From Sinorhizobium sp. (GTDB lineage Bacteria; Pseudomonadota; Alphaproteobacteria; Rhizobiales; Rhizobiaceae), in NCBI GenBank assembly GCA_031178305.1, contig JAPSJG010000012.1, positions 1 through 23,267 on the forward strand: a stretch of DNA of 23,267 nt. The letters are read 5' to 3'. Below the pieces are notes generated by a model, which worked only from the letters and a program-made list of their open reading frames with translations, had not been told where the DNA came from and searched no databases. Positions 15,077 to 23,267 of this stretch are shown here, one piece after another; the first letter of the stretch is position 1, and every line of letters begins with the position of its first letter. A program made the position numbers and the translations under genes.

Positions 15077-17919
15077 GTTTCAGCTTTTGTCGATCTGGAC
15101 GCGTGAGACGAGCGAGGCACCGGAGCAGGCGCGATGATGCCGGACGGCATGTGCGCGCGCGCTTCGTCCACTTCGCCCGCCAGTACCGCCTTGAGGCGGG
15201 CGGCAATGTTGACCTGCCGGCTCTCGCTGGTGATCTTCGAACCAACCAAGTCGGTCACGTAGAACGTGTCGATCACCTTCTCGCCGAAGGTGGTGATATG
15301 AGCCGAGGCGATATCGAGCGAGAGGTCGGAAAGCACTGCTGTGATCTCAGAGAGAAGACCCGGTCGGTCGAGCCCCTCCACCTCGATGACCGTGAACTTG
15401 TTCGACAGCGTATTGCTGATCGTCACCTCAGGCGTAACGGTAAAGGCTTTGCTGCGCTTCTTCGCCCTGGTACGGCTGGCGATGACTTCCGGCAGGTGCC
15501 TTCGACCGGATAGCACGTCCTCGATCAGTTTGCCGATGCTGGCCGCCCGGCGCGTCTCGTCCTCGTCCACCGAAAACTCGCGGTTGACGAGGATCGTATC
15601 CAGTGCCCGTCCATCCGAGGTCGTATGGATCTGTGCGTCGACGATGTTGGCACCTGCCGCGGCGCAGGCGCCGGCAATCACCGTCAACAGGCGGGGGTGG
15701 TCCGGCGAAAGCACGGTGATTTCGGTGATGGCGTGGAACTGGTGCGTGCGCACCATCGTCGCCAATGTCTTGCCCGCACGATCCGCCTCGCGGATGAAGC
15801 CGGCGTGCCGCACCTGATCCTCGAGCGGTACGGTGAGCAGATAGGGCTGGTAGTGCAGCCGCACATAGGCGTCGCGTTCCTTGCGTGGCCAATCCTTGAG
15901 CGCTTCGCCGAGTATGTGCGCAGCGTGCTTCGCCCGCTCTTTGCGCGAAAGCTCCGAAAAGCCACCCGAAAGAAGAAGCTCCGTCTCGTAGTAGAGCGTG
16001 CGCAGCAATTGCCCCTTCCAGCCGTTCCACACACCCGGCCCGACGGCGCGGATGTCGCAGACCGTCAGGATGAGCAGCATCCGCAGCCGCTCGAGCGATT
16101 GAACCCGATCGGCAAAGTCTACGATTGTCTTGCGGTCGTTCAGGTCACGGGTCTGCGCGACCATCGACATCGTCAGATGTTCCTCGACAAGCCAGACGAC
16201 CGTTTCGGTCTGTTTCGGCGAGAGTCCCAGGCGCTGGCAGAGCTTGCGGGCCACCTTTGCGCCGGCGATCGAGTGATCCTCGGGACGGCCCTTGGCGATA
16301 TCGTGAAGCAGCACCGCGACGTAAAGGGCTTCGCGGTCTTCCACATGCGGCATCAGCTTCGCCGTAAGCGGATGCGCCTCCTCCTCCAGGCCCCGTTCGA
16401 TGCGCGACAGCACGTCGACCGAGCGTAGCAGATGCTCGTCCACCGTGTAATGGTGATACATGTTGAACTGCATCATTGACACGATCTTGCCGAAATCCGG
16501 GATGAAGCGGCCGAGGACGCCCGACTCGTTCATGCGTCTCAGGATCAGTTCGGGGTTGCGCCGCGACGTCAGGATCGAGAGGAAGAGCCGGTTGGCCTCC
16601 TCGTTTTCGCGCAGGTGCGGCGTAATGAGGCCCAGGGAGCGCGTGACCTGCTTCAACGCATTCGGATGGAACTCGAGCACGTGAATGTCGGCGATGTGGA
16701 ACAGGCGCAGCAGGTTCACTGGATCGCGCTTGAAGACGTCCGGGCTCGAAAGCGCGATGCGGCCGCCATCGTCGACGAAGTCGAGCGTGCCGGCGATCTT
16801 GCGCGTACGGTGCTTGAACCGGCTGATCACGCCGGAAAGCCCCGGGGCGTCCTTCGCCTGCTGGTCTTCGAGCGCGGCGCAGAAGATGCGGGTCAGGTCG
16901 CCGACGTCCTTGGCCACGAGGAAATAGTGCTTCATGAAGCGCTCGACCGCCGTCAGGCCGGGATGGTCGTGATAACCGAGCGCCTCGGCGATCTCGCGCT
17001 GGATGTCGAAGGAAAGCCGCTCTTCCGCCTTGCCGGTGAGGAAATGCATGTGGCAGCGCACCGCCCAGAGGAAATCGTCCGACTTCTGGAACAGCTTGTA
17101 TTCCTGCCTCGAAAGCACGCCGAGCTTGACGAGGTCGGCGGAATCCTTGACCCGGTAGAAATACTTGGCAATCCAGAAGAGCGTATGCAGGTCGCGCAAG
17201 CCGCCCTTCCCCTCCTTCACGTTTGGCTCAACCAGGTATCGAGTGTCGCCCGCCTTGCGGTGGCGTTCGTCGCGTTCGGCAAGTTTCGCGGCGATGAACT
17301 CCGGGCCGGTATTGCGGACGATCTCGTGGTCGAAACGTTCCTCGAGCTCGCCTGCCAGCGCTTTCGAGCCGCAGATGTAGCGGCATTCCAGGATCGCCGT
17401 ACGGATCGTCATGTCGGCGCGCGACAGTCGGATGCACTCGTCGATCGTGCGTGTCGCGTGGCCGACCTTGAAACCCAGGTCCCAGAGTACATAGAGCATG
17501 AATTCGATCGCCGGCTCCGCCCAGACGGCCTTCTTGGAGGGGAGCAGAAATAGGAGATCGATATCCGACCCGGGCGCGAGCGTGCCGCGGCCATAGCCGC
17601 CAACGGCGGTCACGGCGATGCGGGCCGTCGCCGGCGCGTTGGCCGCGTCGAAGACCTCGTTCAGCGTGAAATCATGCAGGACGGTGATCAGTTGATCCTG
17701 CAGCCATGAAATGCGCTTGGCGCATCTAATCCCTGCGCCGTCGACGGCCAGCAGTTCGCGCGCCTTAGCGCGTCCGGCTGCATTGGCTTCCTTGAAGGCC
17801 GCCAGCAAGGCCCGGCGCATGGGTTCGCGCTGCTCGGCATGGGCGGAGGCGATGAAACCGCACTTGGCCCGGAGGCTCGCGACATCGAGGATTTCAGGGA
17901 AAGAGTGTTCGCTGGCCAT
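15073..17919 (-). CDS. glnD: PII uridylyltransferase/uridylyl-removing enzyme GlnD
   Basis: GlnD senses glutamine and adds or removes UMP from PII proteins (GlnB/GlnK), setting nitrogen regulation. From the ATG at 17919 it has 948 residues, close to the length I recall for the Sinorhizobium protein. Domains in order: nucleotidyltransferase (GSDIDLL, with Gly117, Ser118, Asp119, Asp121); a helical linker; the HD hydrolase with YHHYTVDEH near 487-495 and LLHDIAKGRPEDH with His539 and Asp540; and two C-terminal ACT domains (about 733-808 and 842-913). The frame stays open upstream to 18045, but those 42 residues are not conserved and run into a palindromic repeat. The ribosome-binding site before 17919 is weak. 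The 3' end overlaps murJ by four bases. Confidence 0.96.
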   Translation of the reverse strand: MASEHSFPEILDVASLRAKCGFIASAHAEQREPMRRALLAAFKEANAAGRAKARELLAVDGAGIRCAKRISWLQDQLITVLHDFTLNEVFDAANAPATARIAVTAVGGYGRGTLAPGSDIDLLFLLPSKKAVWAEPAIEFMLYVLWDLGFKVGHATRTIDECIRLSRADMTIRTAILECRYICGSKALAGELEERFDHEIVRNTGPEFIAAKLAERDERHRKAGDTRYLVEPNVKEGKGGLRDLHTLFWIAKYFYRVKDSADLVKLGVLSRQEYKLFQKSDDFLWAVRCHMHFLTGKAEERLSFDIQREIAEALGYHDHPGLTAVERFMKHYFLVAKDVGDLTRIFCAALEDQQAKDAPGLSGVISRFKHRTRKIAGTLDFVDDGGRIALSSPDVFKRDPVNLLRLFHIADIHVLEFHPNALKQVTRSLGLITPHLRENEEANRLFLSILTSRRNPELILRRMNESGVLGRFIPDFGKIVSMMQFNMYHHYTVDEHLLRSVDVLSRIERGLEEEAHPLTAKLMPHVEDREALYVAVLLHDIAKGRPEDHSIAGAKVARKLCQRLGLSPKQTETVVWLVEEHLTMSMVAQTRDLNDRKTIVDFADRVQSLERLRMLLILTVCDIRAVGPGVWNGWKGQLLRTLYYETELLLSGGFSELSRKERAKHAAHILGEALKDWPRKERDAYVRLHYQPYLLTVPLEDQVRHAGFIREADRAGKTLATMVRTHQFHAITEITVLSPDHPRLLTVIAGACAAAGANIVDAQIHTTSDGRALDTILVNREFSVDEDETRRAASIGKLIEDVLSGRRHLPEVIASRTRAKKRSKAFTVTPEVTISNTLSNKFTVIEVEGLDRPGLLSEITAVLSDLSLDIASAHITTFGEKVIDTFYVTDLVGSKITSESRQVNIAARLKAVLAGEVDEARAHMPSGIIAPAPVPRSSHASRSTKAET

Positions 17920-17970
17920 GAAGTGCCGAGAGGCGTCCTGTCCGACTGATTCTGTGGTCCGCTGCATGTG

Positions 17971-18046
17971 CAAGCGCTCCTGCATGCCACACGGATCGGG
18001 TGGCTCGCCAGGCCGGAACACGCAGCATTTCAAGCACTCCTGCATG
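17971..18046. repeat. Pair of 16-base direct repeats upstream of glnD
   Basis: CAAGCGCTCCTGCATG (17971-17986) and CAAGCACTCCTGCATG (18031-18046) differ at one base and lie 60 bases apart. The second copy runs into the TGCATGT palindrome at 18041. The pair probably records a local duplication at the edge of the repeat. The surrounding stretch 17920-18229 holds no gene. Confidence 0.6.
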
Positions 18047-18139
18047 TTTCGTTAAATCGTAGCCGATTTAAGGAAACATGCAGCGATTCAAAGTTGCTAC
18101 AGCGACCGTTGCGCGTCTGACGGACGCGCGGCGCTGTAG
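18041..18139. repeat. TGCATGT palindrome plus CTACAGCG hairpin, most intact copy
   Basis: TGCATGTTTC-G-TTAAATCG pairs with CGATTTAA-G-GAAACATGCA (18041-18082) around a 4-base loop with a single mismatch. After the linker TTCAAAGTTG comes a second hairpin: CTACAGCG (18097-18104) with CGCTGTAG (18132-18139) and inner GCGCGTC/GACGCGC (18111-18117, 18123-18129). It lies in the mutS-glnD gap. A further small hairpin (GCGTG...CACGC) and a second GCGGCGCTGTA motif follow up to about 18174, suggesting the distal part was duplicated. Confidence 0.85.
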
Positions 18140-18229
18140 TGCGTGACTTCGTGAAGAAGCACGCGGCGCTGTATAGCCGTTTTGCCCGTCGATTGACAGG
18201 AAAAATCAGTGGGTCTTTTCAAGCCTGGA

Positions 18230-20974
18230 TCAGCGACTGGCGAGGTCCTTCCTCAACGCGTAAAGCGCCTCCAGCGCCTCGCGGGGCGTCATGTCGTCCG
18301 GATTAAGGGCACGCAGCGATTCCTCGACCTTCGAAGGGCCAGAAGCCCGAACTTCCTCGCGCCGGATCGCTACCTGGAAGAGCGGCAGATCGTCGATCAG
18401 CTGACTGGCCGGGTTCTTGCGATCGGCATCTTCGAGCTTGGCGAGCACGTCCCGCGCCCGCGCGACCACCGAGGCCGGAAGCCCGGCAAGGCGGGCGACC
18501 TGGATGCCGTAGGAGCGATCGGCCGCACCGGGGCCGACCTCATGCAGGAAGATCACGTCGCCATCCCACTCCTTGACCCGCATCGTCGCATTCGACAGTC
18601 GCCCGAGCTTTTCGGAAAGCACCGTCAACTCATGGAAATGGGTGGCGAAAAGCCCCCGGCAGCGATTGGCCTCGTGCAGGTGCTCGACCGCCGCCCAGGC
18701 GATCGACAGGCCGTCGAAGGTAGCGGTACCACGGCCGATTTCATCGAGGATCACGAGCGATCGGTCGGTCGCCTGATTGAGGATCGCCGCCGTCTCGACC
18801 ATCTCGACCATGAAGGTCGAGCGGCCGCGGGCAAGATCGTCGGAAGCTCCGACGCGCGAGAAAAGCCGGTCGACAACGCCGATGTGGGCAGCGGCGGCAG
18901 GCACGAAGGAGCCCATCTGCGCCATAATGGCGATCAGAGCGTTCTGGCGCAGGAAGGTCGATTTACCGCCCATGTTCGGACCGGTGAGAAGCCAGATCGC
19001 GCCGGCCTCCTGGCTCTCCGGCGGCGACAGGTCGCAGCCATTGGCGACGAAAGGATTTGCCGCCTGGCGCCGGAGCGCCTGCTCGACGACCGGATGACGG
19101 CCGCCATCGATCGCGAACATCCGCGAGTGGTCGACAACCGGGCGGACATAATTCTGCTCCTCGGCAAGCACGGCTAATCCCGCCGAGACATCGATCGTCG
19201 CCAGCGCGAGCGCCGCCGCCTTGATCGCCTCAGCATGGGCGACCACCTCGCGCGTCATCGCCTCGAAGGCCTCGAGCTCGATCGCCAGCGCCCGGTCGGC
19301 GGCATTGGCGATCTTCGTTTCGAGCTCCGCAAGCTCGGTCGTCGTGAAACGCATGGCGTTCGCCATCGTCTGGCGATGGATGAAGCGGGCGCGCGCCGTA
19401 TCCGTATCGATCATCGCGCCGGCATTGCCGGCGGTCACCTCGATGAAATAGCCAAGCACATTATTGTGCTTGATCTTCAGCGACTTGACGCCGGTCTCCT
19501 CGCAATATTTGAGCTGCAGGCCGGCAATGACCCGGCGCGACTGATCGCGAAGTGCCCGCATCTCGTCGAGCTCGGCATTCGCGCCCTCGCGCAGGAAACC
19601 GCCGTCGCGCTTCAGAAGCGGCAGTTCCTCGGCGAGCATGGTATCGAGGCGGCCGAGCAATTCCCCGGGAAGCGCAGCGATCGCCTCTCGCGCTTGCCCG
19701 AGTTCCGCCGAAAGCTCGGCGCGCGAAAGCAGCGCGGATATGGCCGCGGCGGCCCGCAACCCCGCCTGCATCGCACCCAGATCGCGGGGGCCGCCGCGGC
19801 CGAGCGCAAGCCGTGAGAGGGCGCGCGGCATGTCCGGGGCGCGCCGCAGGGCATCACGGAGATCCATGGCAAAGCTTGGCTGGTCGACCAGGATCTCGAC
19901 CGAATCGAGACGCGCAGTGATCCGCTCCGGGTCGGTCAGAGGCGACATCAGCCGCTCGGCGAGAAGCCGCGCGCCACCGCTGGTCACCGTCCGGTCGAGC
20001 GCTTTTAAAAGGCTTCCGTCCCGGGGCCCGGAGAGCGTCTTCACCAGTTCCAGGTTGGCGCGGGTCGCCGGATCGATGAAAAGCGTCGAGGCGAGGCTTT
20101 CTCTTTCGGGAATGCCGAGCGGCGGCCGCTCGGCAATCTGGGTCTTCTCGACATAGGAGATCGCCGCCGAGGCGGCCGCGAGTTCGGCCCGCGAGAAGCT
20201 TCCGAAACCATCGAGGGTCTTGACGCCGTAATAGCGCGCGATGCGGCCCTCGGCGGTCGCGCTGTCGAAAAGGACGGGGGGCTGCGGCACCGCAACGCGG
20301 CCGAGCACGTCGAAGACGGCACGCAGCTCCGGATCATGAAAAATTGTGTCCGGCAGGATCAGTTCGCGCGGCTCGACCCGCAGGATGTCCGCGAGCAGGC
20401 GGCTCTCGGCCGTTTCCGCTAATCGGAAGATACCGGTGGAGATGTCGATCCAGGCAAGCGCATAGGCCGGTTCCGAGCCGCTTCTGATGCGGGCAAGCGC
20501 CATCAGGTAGTTCGATTCGCTCGGCGATAGCAGCTTGTCCTCTGTGATCGTGCCGGGCGTCACCAGACGCACGACATCACGGCGCACGACCGATTTGTTG
20601 CCGCGCTTCTTCGCCTCCGCCGGATCCTCGACCTGTTCGCAGACGGCGACGCGGTAGCCATGCGCGATCAGCTTCTGCAGATAGTCGTCGGCGGCATGCA
20701 CCGGCACGCCGCACATCGGGATTTCCTGGCCCATATGTTGGCCGCGTTTCGTGAGCGTGATGCCGAGCGCGCGGGCGGCCTCCACGGCGTCCTGGAAGAA
20801 CAGCTCGTAAAAATCGCCCATACGATAGAACAAGAGCGAATCCGGATTGTTCGCCTTGATCGCGATGTACTGCTCGATCATCGGCGTGGCAGTGGAGCGG
20901 CTCTCCTCGCTCGCCAGATCGGACACAGAAAGAACATCGCCCGCTTGGCTCGATGCGTCGGTCTCGAAATTCAT
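18230..20974 (-). CDS. mutS: DNA mismatch repair protein MutS
   Basis: MutS recognises base mismatches and small loops and recruits MutL. At 914 residues it is normal for alphaproteobacteria. The mismatch-contacting FYE motif is Phe55-Tyr56-Glu57 (GDFYELFF) in the N-terminal domain. Connector, lever and clamp regions follow (about 150-640). The C-terminal ATPase has Walker A GPNMGGKST at 665-673, Walker B LVILDEIGRGT (Asp744, Glu745), and the conserved THFHELTVL. All key residues are present. GGA stands 9 bases before the ATG. It is transcribed away from tme across a 102-base divergent gap and is followed by a repeat-rich region that may end its transcript. Confidence 0.97.
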   Translation of the reverse strand: MNFETDASSQAGDVLSVSDLASEESRSTATPMIEQYIAIKANNPDSLLFYRMGDFYELFFQDAVEAARALGITLTKRGQHMGQEIPMCGVPVHAADDYLQKLIAHGYRVAVCEQVEDPAEAKKRGNKSVVRRDVVRLVTPGTITEDKLLSPSESNYLMALARIRSGSEPAYALAWIDISTGIFRLAETAESRLLADILRVEPRELILPDTIFHDPELRAVFDVLGRVAVPQPPVLFDSATAEGRIARYYGVKTLDGFGSFSRAELAAASAAISYVEKTQIAERPPLGIPERESLASTLFIDPATRANLELVKTLSGPRDGSLLKALDRTVTSGGARLLAERLMSPLTDPERITARLDSVEILVDQPSFAMDLRDALRRAPDMPRALSRLALGRGGPRDLGAMQAGLRAAAAISALLSRAELSAELGQAREAIAALPGELLGRLDTMLAEELPLLKRDGGFLREGANAELDEMRALRDQSRRVIAGLQLKYCEETGVKSLKIKHNNVLGYFIEVTAGNAGAMIDTDTARARFIHRQTMANAMRFTTTELAELETKIANAADRALAIELEAFEAMTREVVAHAEAIKAAALALATIDVSAGLAVLAEEQNYVRPVVDHSRMFAIDGGRHPVVEQALRRQAANPFVANGCDLSPPESQEAGAIWLLTGPNMGGKSTFLRQNALIAIMAQMGSFVPAAAAHIGVVDRLFSRVGASDDLARGRSTFMVEMVETAAILNQATDRSLVILDEIGRGTATFDGLSIAWAAVEHLHEANRCRGLFATHFHELTVLSEKLGRLSNATMRVKEWDGDVIFLHEVGPGAADRSYGIQVARLAGLPASVVARARDVLAKLEDADRKNPASQLIDDLPLFQVAIRREEVRASGPSKVEESLRALNPDDMTPREALEALYALRKDLASR

Positions 20975-21076
20975 GATTGTTCCAAAAAAAGAGATGTCAC
21001 ACTATCCGCAAGCATTTATAGACGACAATAACAAAGAGGCTGACCAGGAGGGTCGCCCACAGGAGGTTGAGGAAAT

Positions 21077-23267
21077 ATGCCAGCCACCGACAAGTCCGAC
21101 CGCGCGATGACGAGCGTAACCGCCCAGGAAGCGCTCGACTTCCATTCCCAGGGCCGCCCCGGAAAGCTGGAGATTTCTCCGACAAAACCCATGGCGACCC
21201 AGCGTGACCTGTCGCTCGCCTATTCGCCCGGCGTCGCCGTGCCCGTCAAAGCGATCGCCGAGGATCCGCAGACTGCTTACGACTATACGGCCCGCGGCAA
21301 TATGGTTGCTGTGATTTCGAACGGCACGGCAATCCTCGGCCTCGGCAATCTCGGCGCGCTCGCCTCCAAGCCGGTGATGGAAGGCAAATCCGTCCTCTTC
21401 AAGCGTTTCGCCGATGTGGACTCCATCGACCTCGAAGTCGATACCGAGAATGTCGATGAATTCGTCAATTGCGTGCGCTTCCTCGGCCCCTCCTTCGGCG
21501 GTATTAATCTCGAGGACATCAAGGCGCCGGACTGCTTCATCATCGAGCAGCGGCTGCGCGAGGTCATGGACATTCCTGTCTTCCACGACGACCAGCACGG
21601 CACCGCGATTATCGCCGTCGCGGGACTCATCAATGCGCTGACGCTGACGGGCCGGGACTTCAAGACGACGAGGCTCGTCTGCAATGGCGCTGGTGCTGCC
21701 GCCATCGCCTGCATCGAGCTCATCAAGGCGATGGGGTTCAATCCGGAAAACGTCACCCTCTGTGATACCAAGGGCGTGATCTACAAAGGCCGTACCGATG
21801 GCATGAATCAGTGGAAGTCGGCGCATGCGGTCGAGACCGACCTGCGGACGCTGGTCGAGGCGGTCGAGGGCGCCGACGTCTTTTTCGGTCTCTCGGCGAA
21901 GGGCGCGCTTTCGCCGGATATGGTGCGCTCCATGGCGCCAAGGCCGATCATCTTCGCCATGGCCAATCCGGACCCGGAAATCACCCCGGAAGAAGTCGCC
22001 CAGATCCGCGATGACGCGATCGTGGCGACCGGGCGCTCCGATTATCCGAACCAGGTCAACAACGTCCTGGGTTTCCCCTATATCTTCCGCGGGGCGCTCG
22101 ATGTCCGCGCCTCGACCATCAATGACGCGATGAAGATCGCCGCGGCCGAAGCACTCGCAAGCCTTGCGAAGGAGGATGTGCCGGACGATGTCGCTGCCGC
22201 CTATCAGGGCAATCGGCCGCGTTTCGGATCCCAATACATCATTCCAGTGCCCTTCGATCCCCGCCTGATCTCGGCCATTCCGATCGCTGTCGCGAAGGCT
22301 GCCATGGAGACCGGCGTCGCGCGCAAGCCGATCACCGACCTCGCAGCCTACGGACGGCAGCTTTCCGCCCGGCGCGATCCAATCGCCTCGACGCTTCAGC
22401 GAATCTACGAACGCGTCCGGCGCCAGCCGAAGCGGATCGTCTTTGCCGAGGGCGAAGAAGTGCAGATGATGCGCTCGGCCGTCGCTTATGCAAACCAGCA
22501 GCTCGGCACCGCCATCCTGCTCGGGCGTGAAGAGCAGATGCGCGAGACCGCAGAGCGGGAGGGCATCGATCTCAACCGCCCCGGCATCCAGATCGTCAAC
22601 GCGCGCCTTTCCCAGCGCGTCGGCGCCTACACCGACTATCTTTACGCGCGGCTCCAGCGCAAGGGCTATCTCTTCCGGGATGTGCAGCGGCTGATCAATA
22701 ACGACCGCAACCATTTCGCCGCCTCTATGGTGGCACTCGGCGACGCGGACGGCATGGTCACCGGTCTGACACGCAATTATTCGACGGCGCTGGAAGACGT
22801 ACGCCGCTGCATTGACGCCAAGCCCGGCCACCGGGTCATCGGCGTATCGATCGCGCTCTGCCGCGGCCGCACCGTGCTCGTCGCTGACACGGCCGTGCAC
22901 GACATGCCGACGGCCGAAGAGCTTGCCGACATCGCAGAGGAGGCCTCAGGGCTTGCCAAGCGGCTTGGCTACATGCCGCGCGTCGCCCTGCTCGCCTATT
23001 CGACCTTCGGCCACCCCTCCGGCGAACGCTCGGAGCGGGTCCGCGAGGCGGTGAAAATCCTCGACCGGCGCCGCGTCGATTTCGAATATGACGGCGAGAT
23101 GGCCGCCGATGTCGCGCTCAACGCACGGGTGATGGAGCAATACCCGTTCTGCCGGCTTTCCGGCACCGCCAATGTGCTGGTGATGCCGGCTTTCCACTCG
23201 GCCTCCATCTCAACCAAGATGCTCCAGGAACTCGGCGGCTCGATGGTGATAGGCCCGCTGCTCGTCG
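21077..23267 (+). CDS. tme: NADP-dependent malic enzyme with phosphotransacetylase-like C-terminal domain (partial)
   Basis: Malic enzyme decarboxylates malate to pyruvate with NAD(P)H formation. About 730 residues are in the window, near the full length I recall (about 765); the C-terminus is cut by the right edge. The catalytic part (about 1-430) shows SLAYSPGVA (46-54), INLEDIKAP (143-151), FHDDQHGT (169-176) and the dinucleotide loop NGAGAAAI (203-210). The phosphotransacetylase-like domain follows from about 440, a regulatory fusion typical of proteobacterial MaeB-type enzymes. The position next to mutS matches tme (NADP enzyme) of Sinorhizobium rather than dme (NAD enzyme used in bacteroids); the sequence alone does not prove the cofactor. 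A perfect AGGAGG lies 10 bases before the ATG, with another at 21046-21051. TTGTTC-17-CACTAT at 20977-21005 is a weak promoter candidate. Confidence 0.93.
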   Translation, partial: MPATDKSDRAMTSVTAQEALDFHSQGRPGKLEISPTKPMATQRDLSLAYSPGVAVPVKAIAEDPQTAYDYTARGNMVAVISNGTAILGLGNLGALASKPVMEGKSVLFKRFADVDSIDLEVDTENVDEFVNCVRFLGPSFGGINLEDIKAPDCFIIEQRLREVMDIPVFHDDQHGTAIIAVAGLINALTLTGRDFKTTRLVCNGAGAAAIACIELIKAMGFNPENVTLCDTKGVIYKGRTDGMNQWKSAHAVETDLRTLVEAVEGADVFFGLSAKGALSPDMVRSMAPRPIIFAMANPDPEITPEEVAQIRDDAIVATGRSDYPNQVNNVLGFPYIFRGALDVRASTINDAMKIAAAEALASLAKEDVPDDVAAAYQGNRPRFGSQYIIPVPFDPRLISAIPIAVAKAAMETGVARKPITDLAAYGRQLSARRDPIASTLQRIYERVRRQPKRIVFAEGEEVQMMRSAVAYANQQLGTAILLGREEQMRETAEREGIDLNRPGIQIVNARLSQRVGAYTDYLYARLQRKGYLFRDVQRLINNDRNHFAASMVALGDADGMVTGLTRNYSTALEDVRRCIDAKPGHRVIGVSIALCRGRTVLVADTAVHDMPTAEELADIAEEASGLAKRLGYMPRVALLAYSTFGHPSGERSERVREAVKILDRRRVDFEYDGEMAADVALNARVMEQYPFCRLSGTANVLVMPAFHSASISTKMLQELGGSMVIGPLLV

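Noticed and set aside
12209..15106. Very long open frame (965 codons) on the plus strand antisense to trpS and murJ
   Set aside because: The protein is rich in Arg, Asp, Gly and His with no recognisable domain, and it mirrors two certain genes. It is the usual antisense artefact of GC-rich codon use.
21002..22900. 632-codon open frame on the minus strand antisense to tme
   Set aside because: It covers the malic enzyme gene, which has all family motifs; the antisense product has no known domain.
1..23267. CRISPR array, prophage, insertion sequence or defence island
   Set aside because: No regularly spaced direct repeats, no transposase or integrase frames and no tRNA were seen; gene content is core metabolism and translation.

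Overview
This window looks like a stretch of core chromosome from an alphaproteobacterium of the Rhizobiaceae, most likely Sinorhizobium/Ensifer. The base composition is GC-rich. The gene order tme / mutS-glnD-murJ-trpS-usp-nfu-tsaB-rimI-olsA-miaB-phoH-ybeY-corC-lnt-phrR-metK is, as far as I recall, that of the Sinorhizobium chromosome. The intergenic gaps carry palindromic mosaic repeats that I recognise as typical of rhizobia. This placement rests on recognition of proteins, order and repeats; no search was run.

Layout. Sixteen of the eighteen genes lie on the minus strand, so the block is transcribed from right to left. At the right edge tme (21077 to the end, cut off) runs on the plus strand, divergent from mutS (18230-20974). 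After a repeat-filled gap come glnD and murJ (ATGA overlap), trpS, a Usp-family protein, an NFU-type Fe-S carrier, tsaB, rimI, olsA, miaB, phoH, ybeY, corC, lnt, phrR and the 5' part of metK, which is cut by the left edge. The one plus-strand interruption inside the block is a NYN-domain protein gene (3260-3838) between corC and lnt.

How the genes relate. tsaB (t6A) and miaB (ms2i6A) modify tRNA, trpS charges tRNA, and rimI and ybeY act on ribosomal protein and rRNA, so translation quality is a shared theme. MiaB needs Fe-S clusters and SAM, and nfu and metK supply such needs. glnD is the nitrogen sensor and mutS does mismatch repair. murJ, lnt and olsA build the envelope. tme links the TCA cycle to NADPH and pyruvate. 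lnt (called actA in rhizobial acid-tolerance work) with phrR next to it is a known acid-tolerance neighbourhood.

Non-coding content. I see no tRNA, rRNA, CRISPR, insertion sequence or prophage. At least three families of palindromic repeats occur in six places: 3935-3970, 8375-8484, 9422-9470, 10724-10825, 11683-11716 and 18041-18139. Some abut or supply stop codons. A 24-bp imperfect palindrome upstream of metK is a good operator candidate, possibly for SahR, and a convincing hairpin terminator separates phrR from metK. I found no clearly novel multi-gene system. The best leads are the metK operator, the NYN gene inserted in the opposite orientation with its ribosome-binding site in a hairpin loop, and the repeat/stop-codon junctions.
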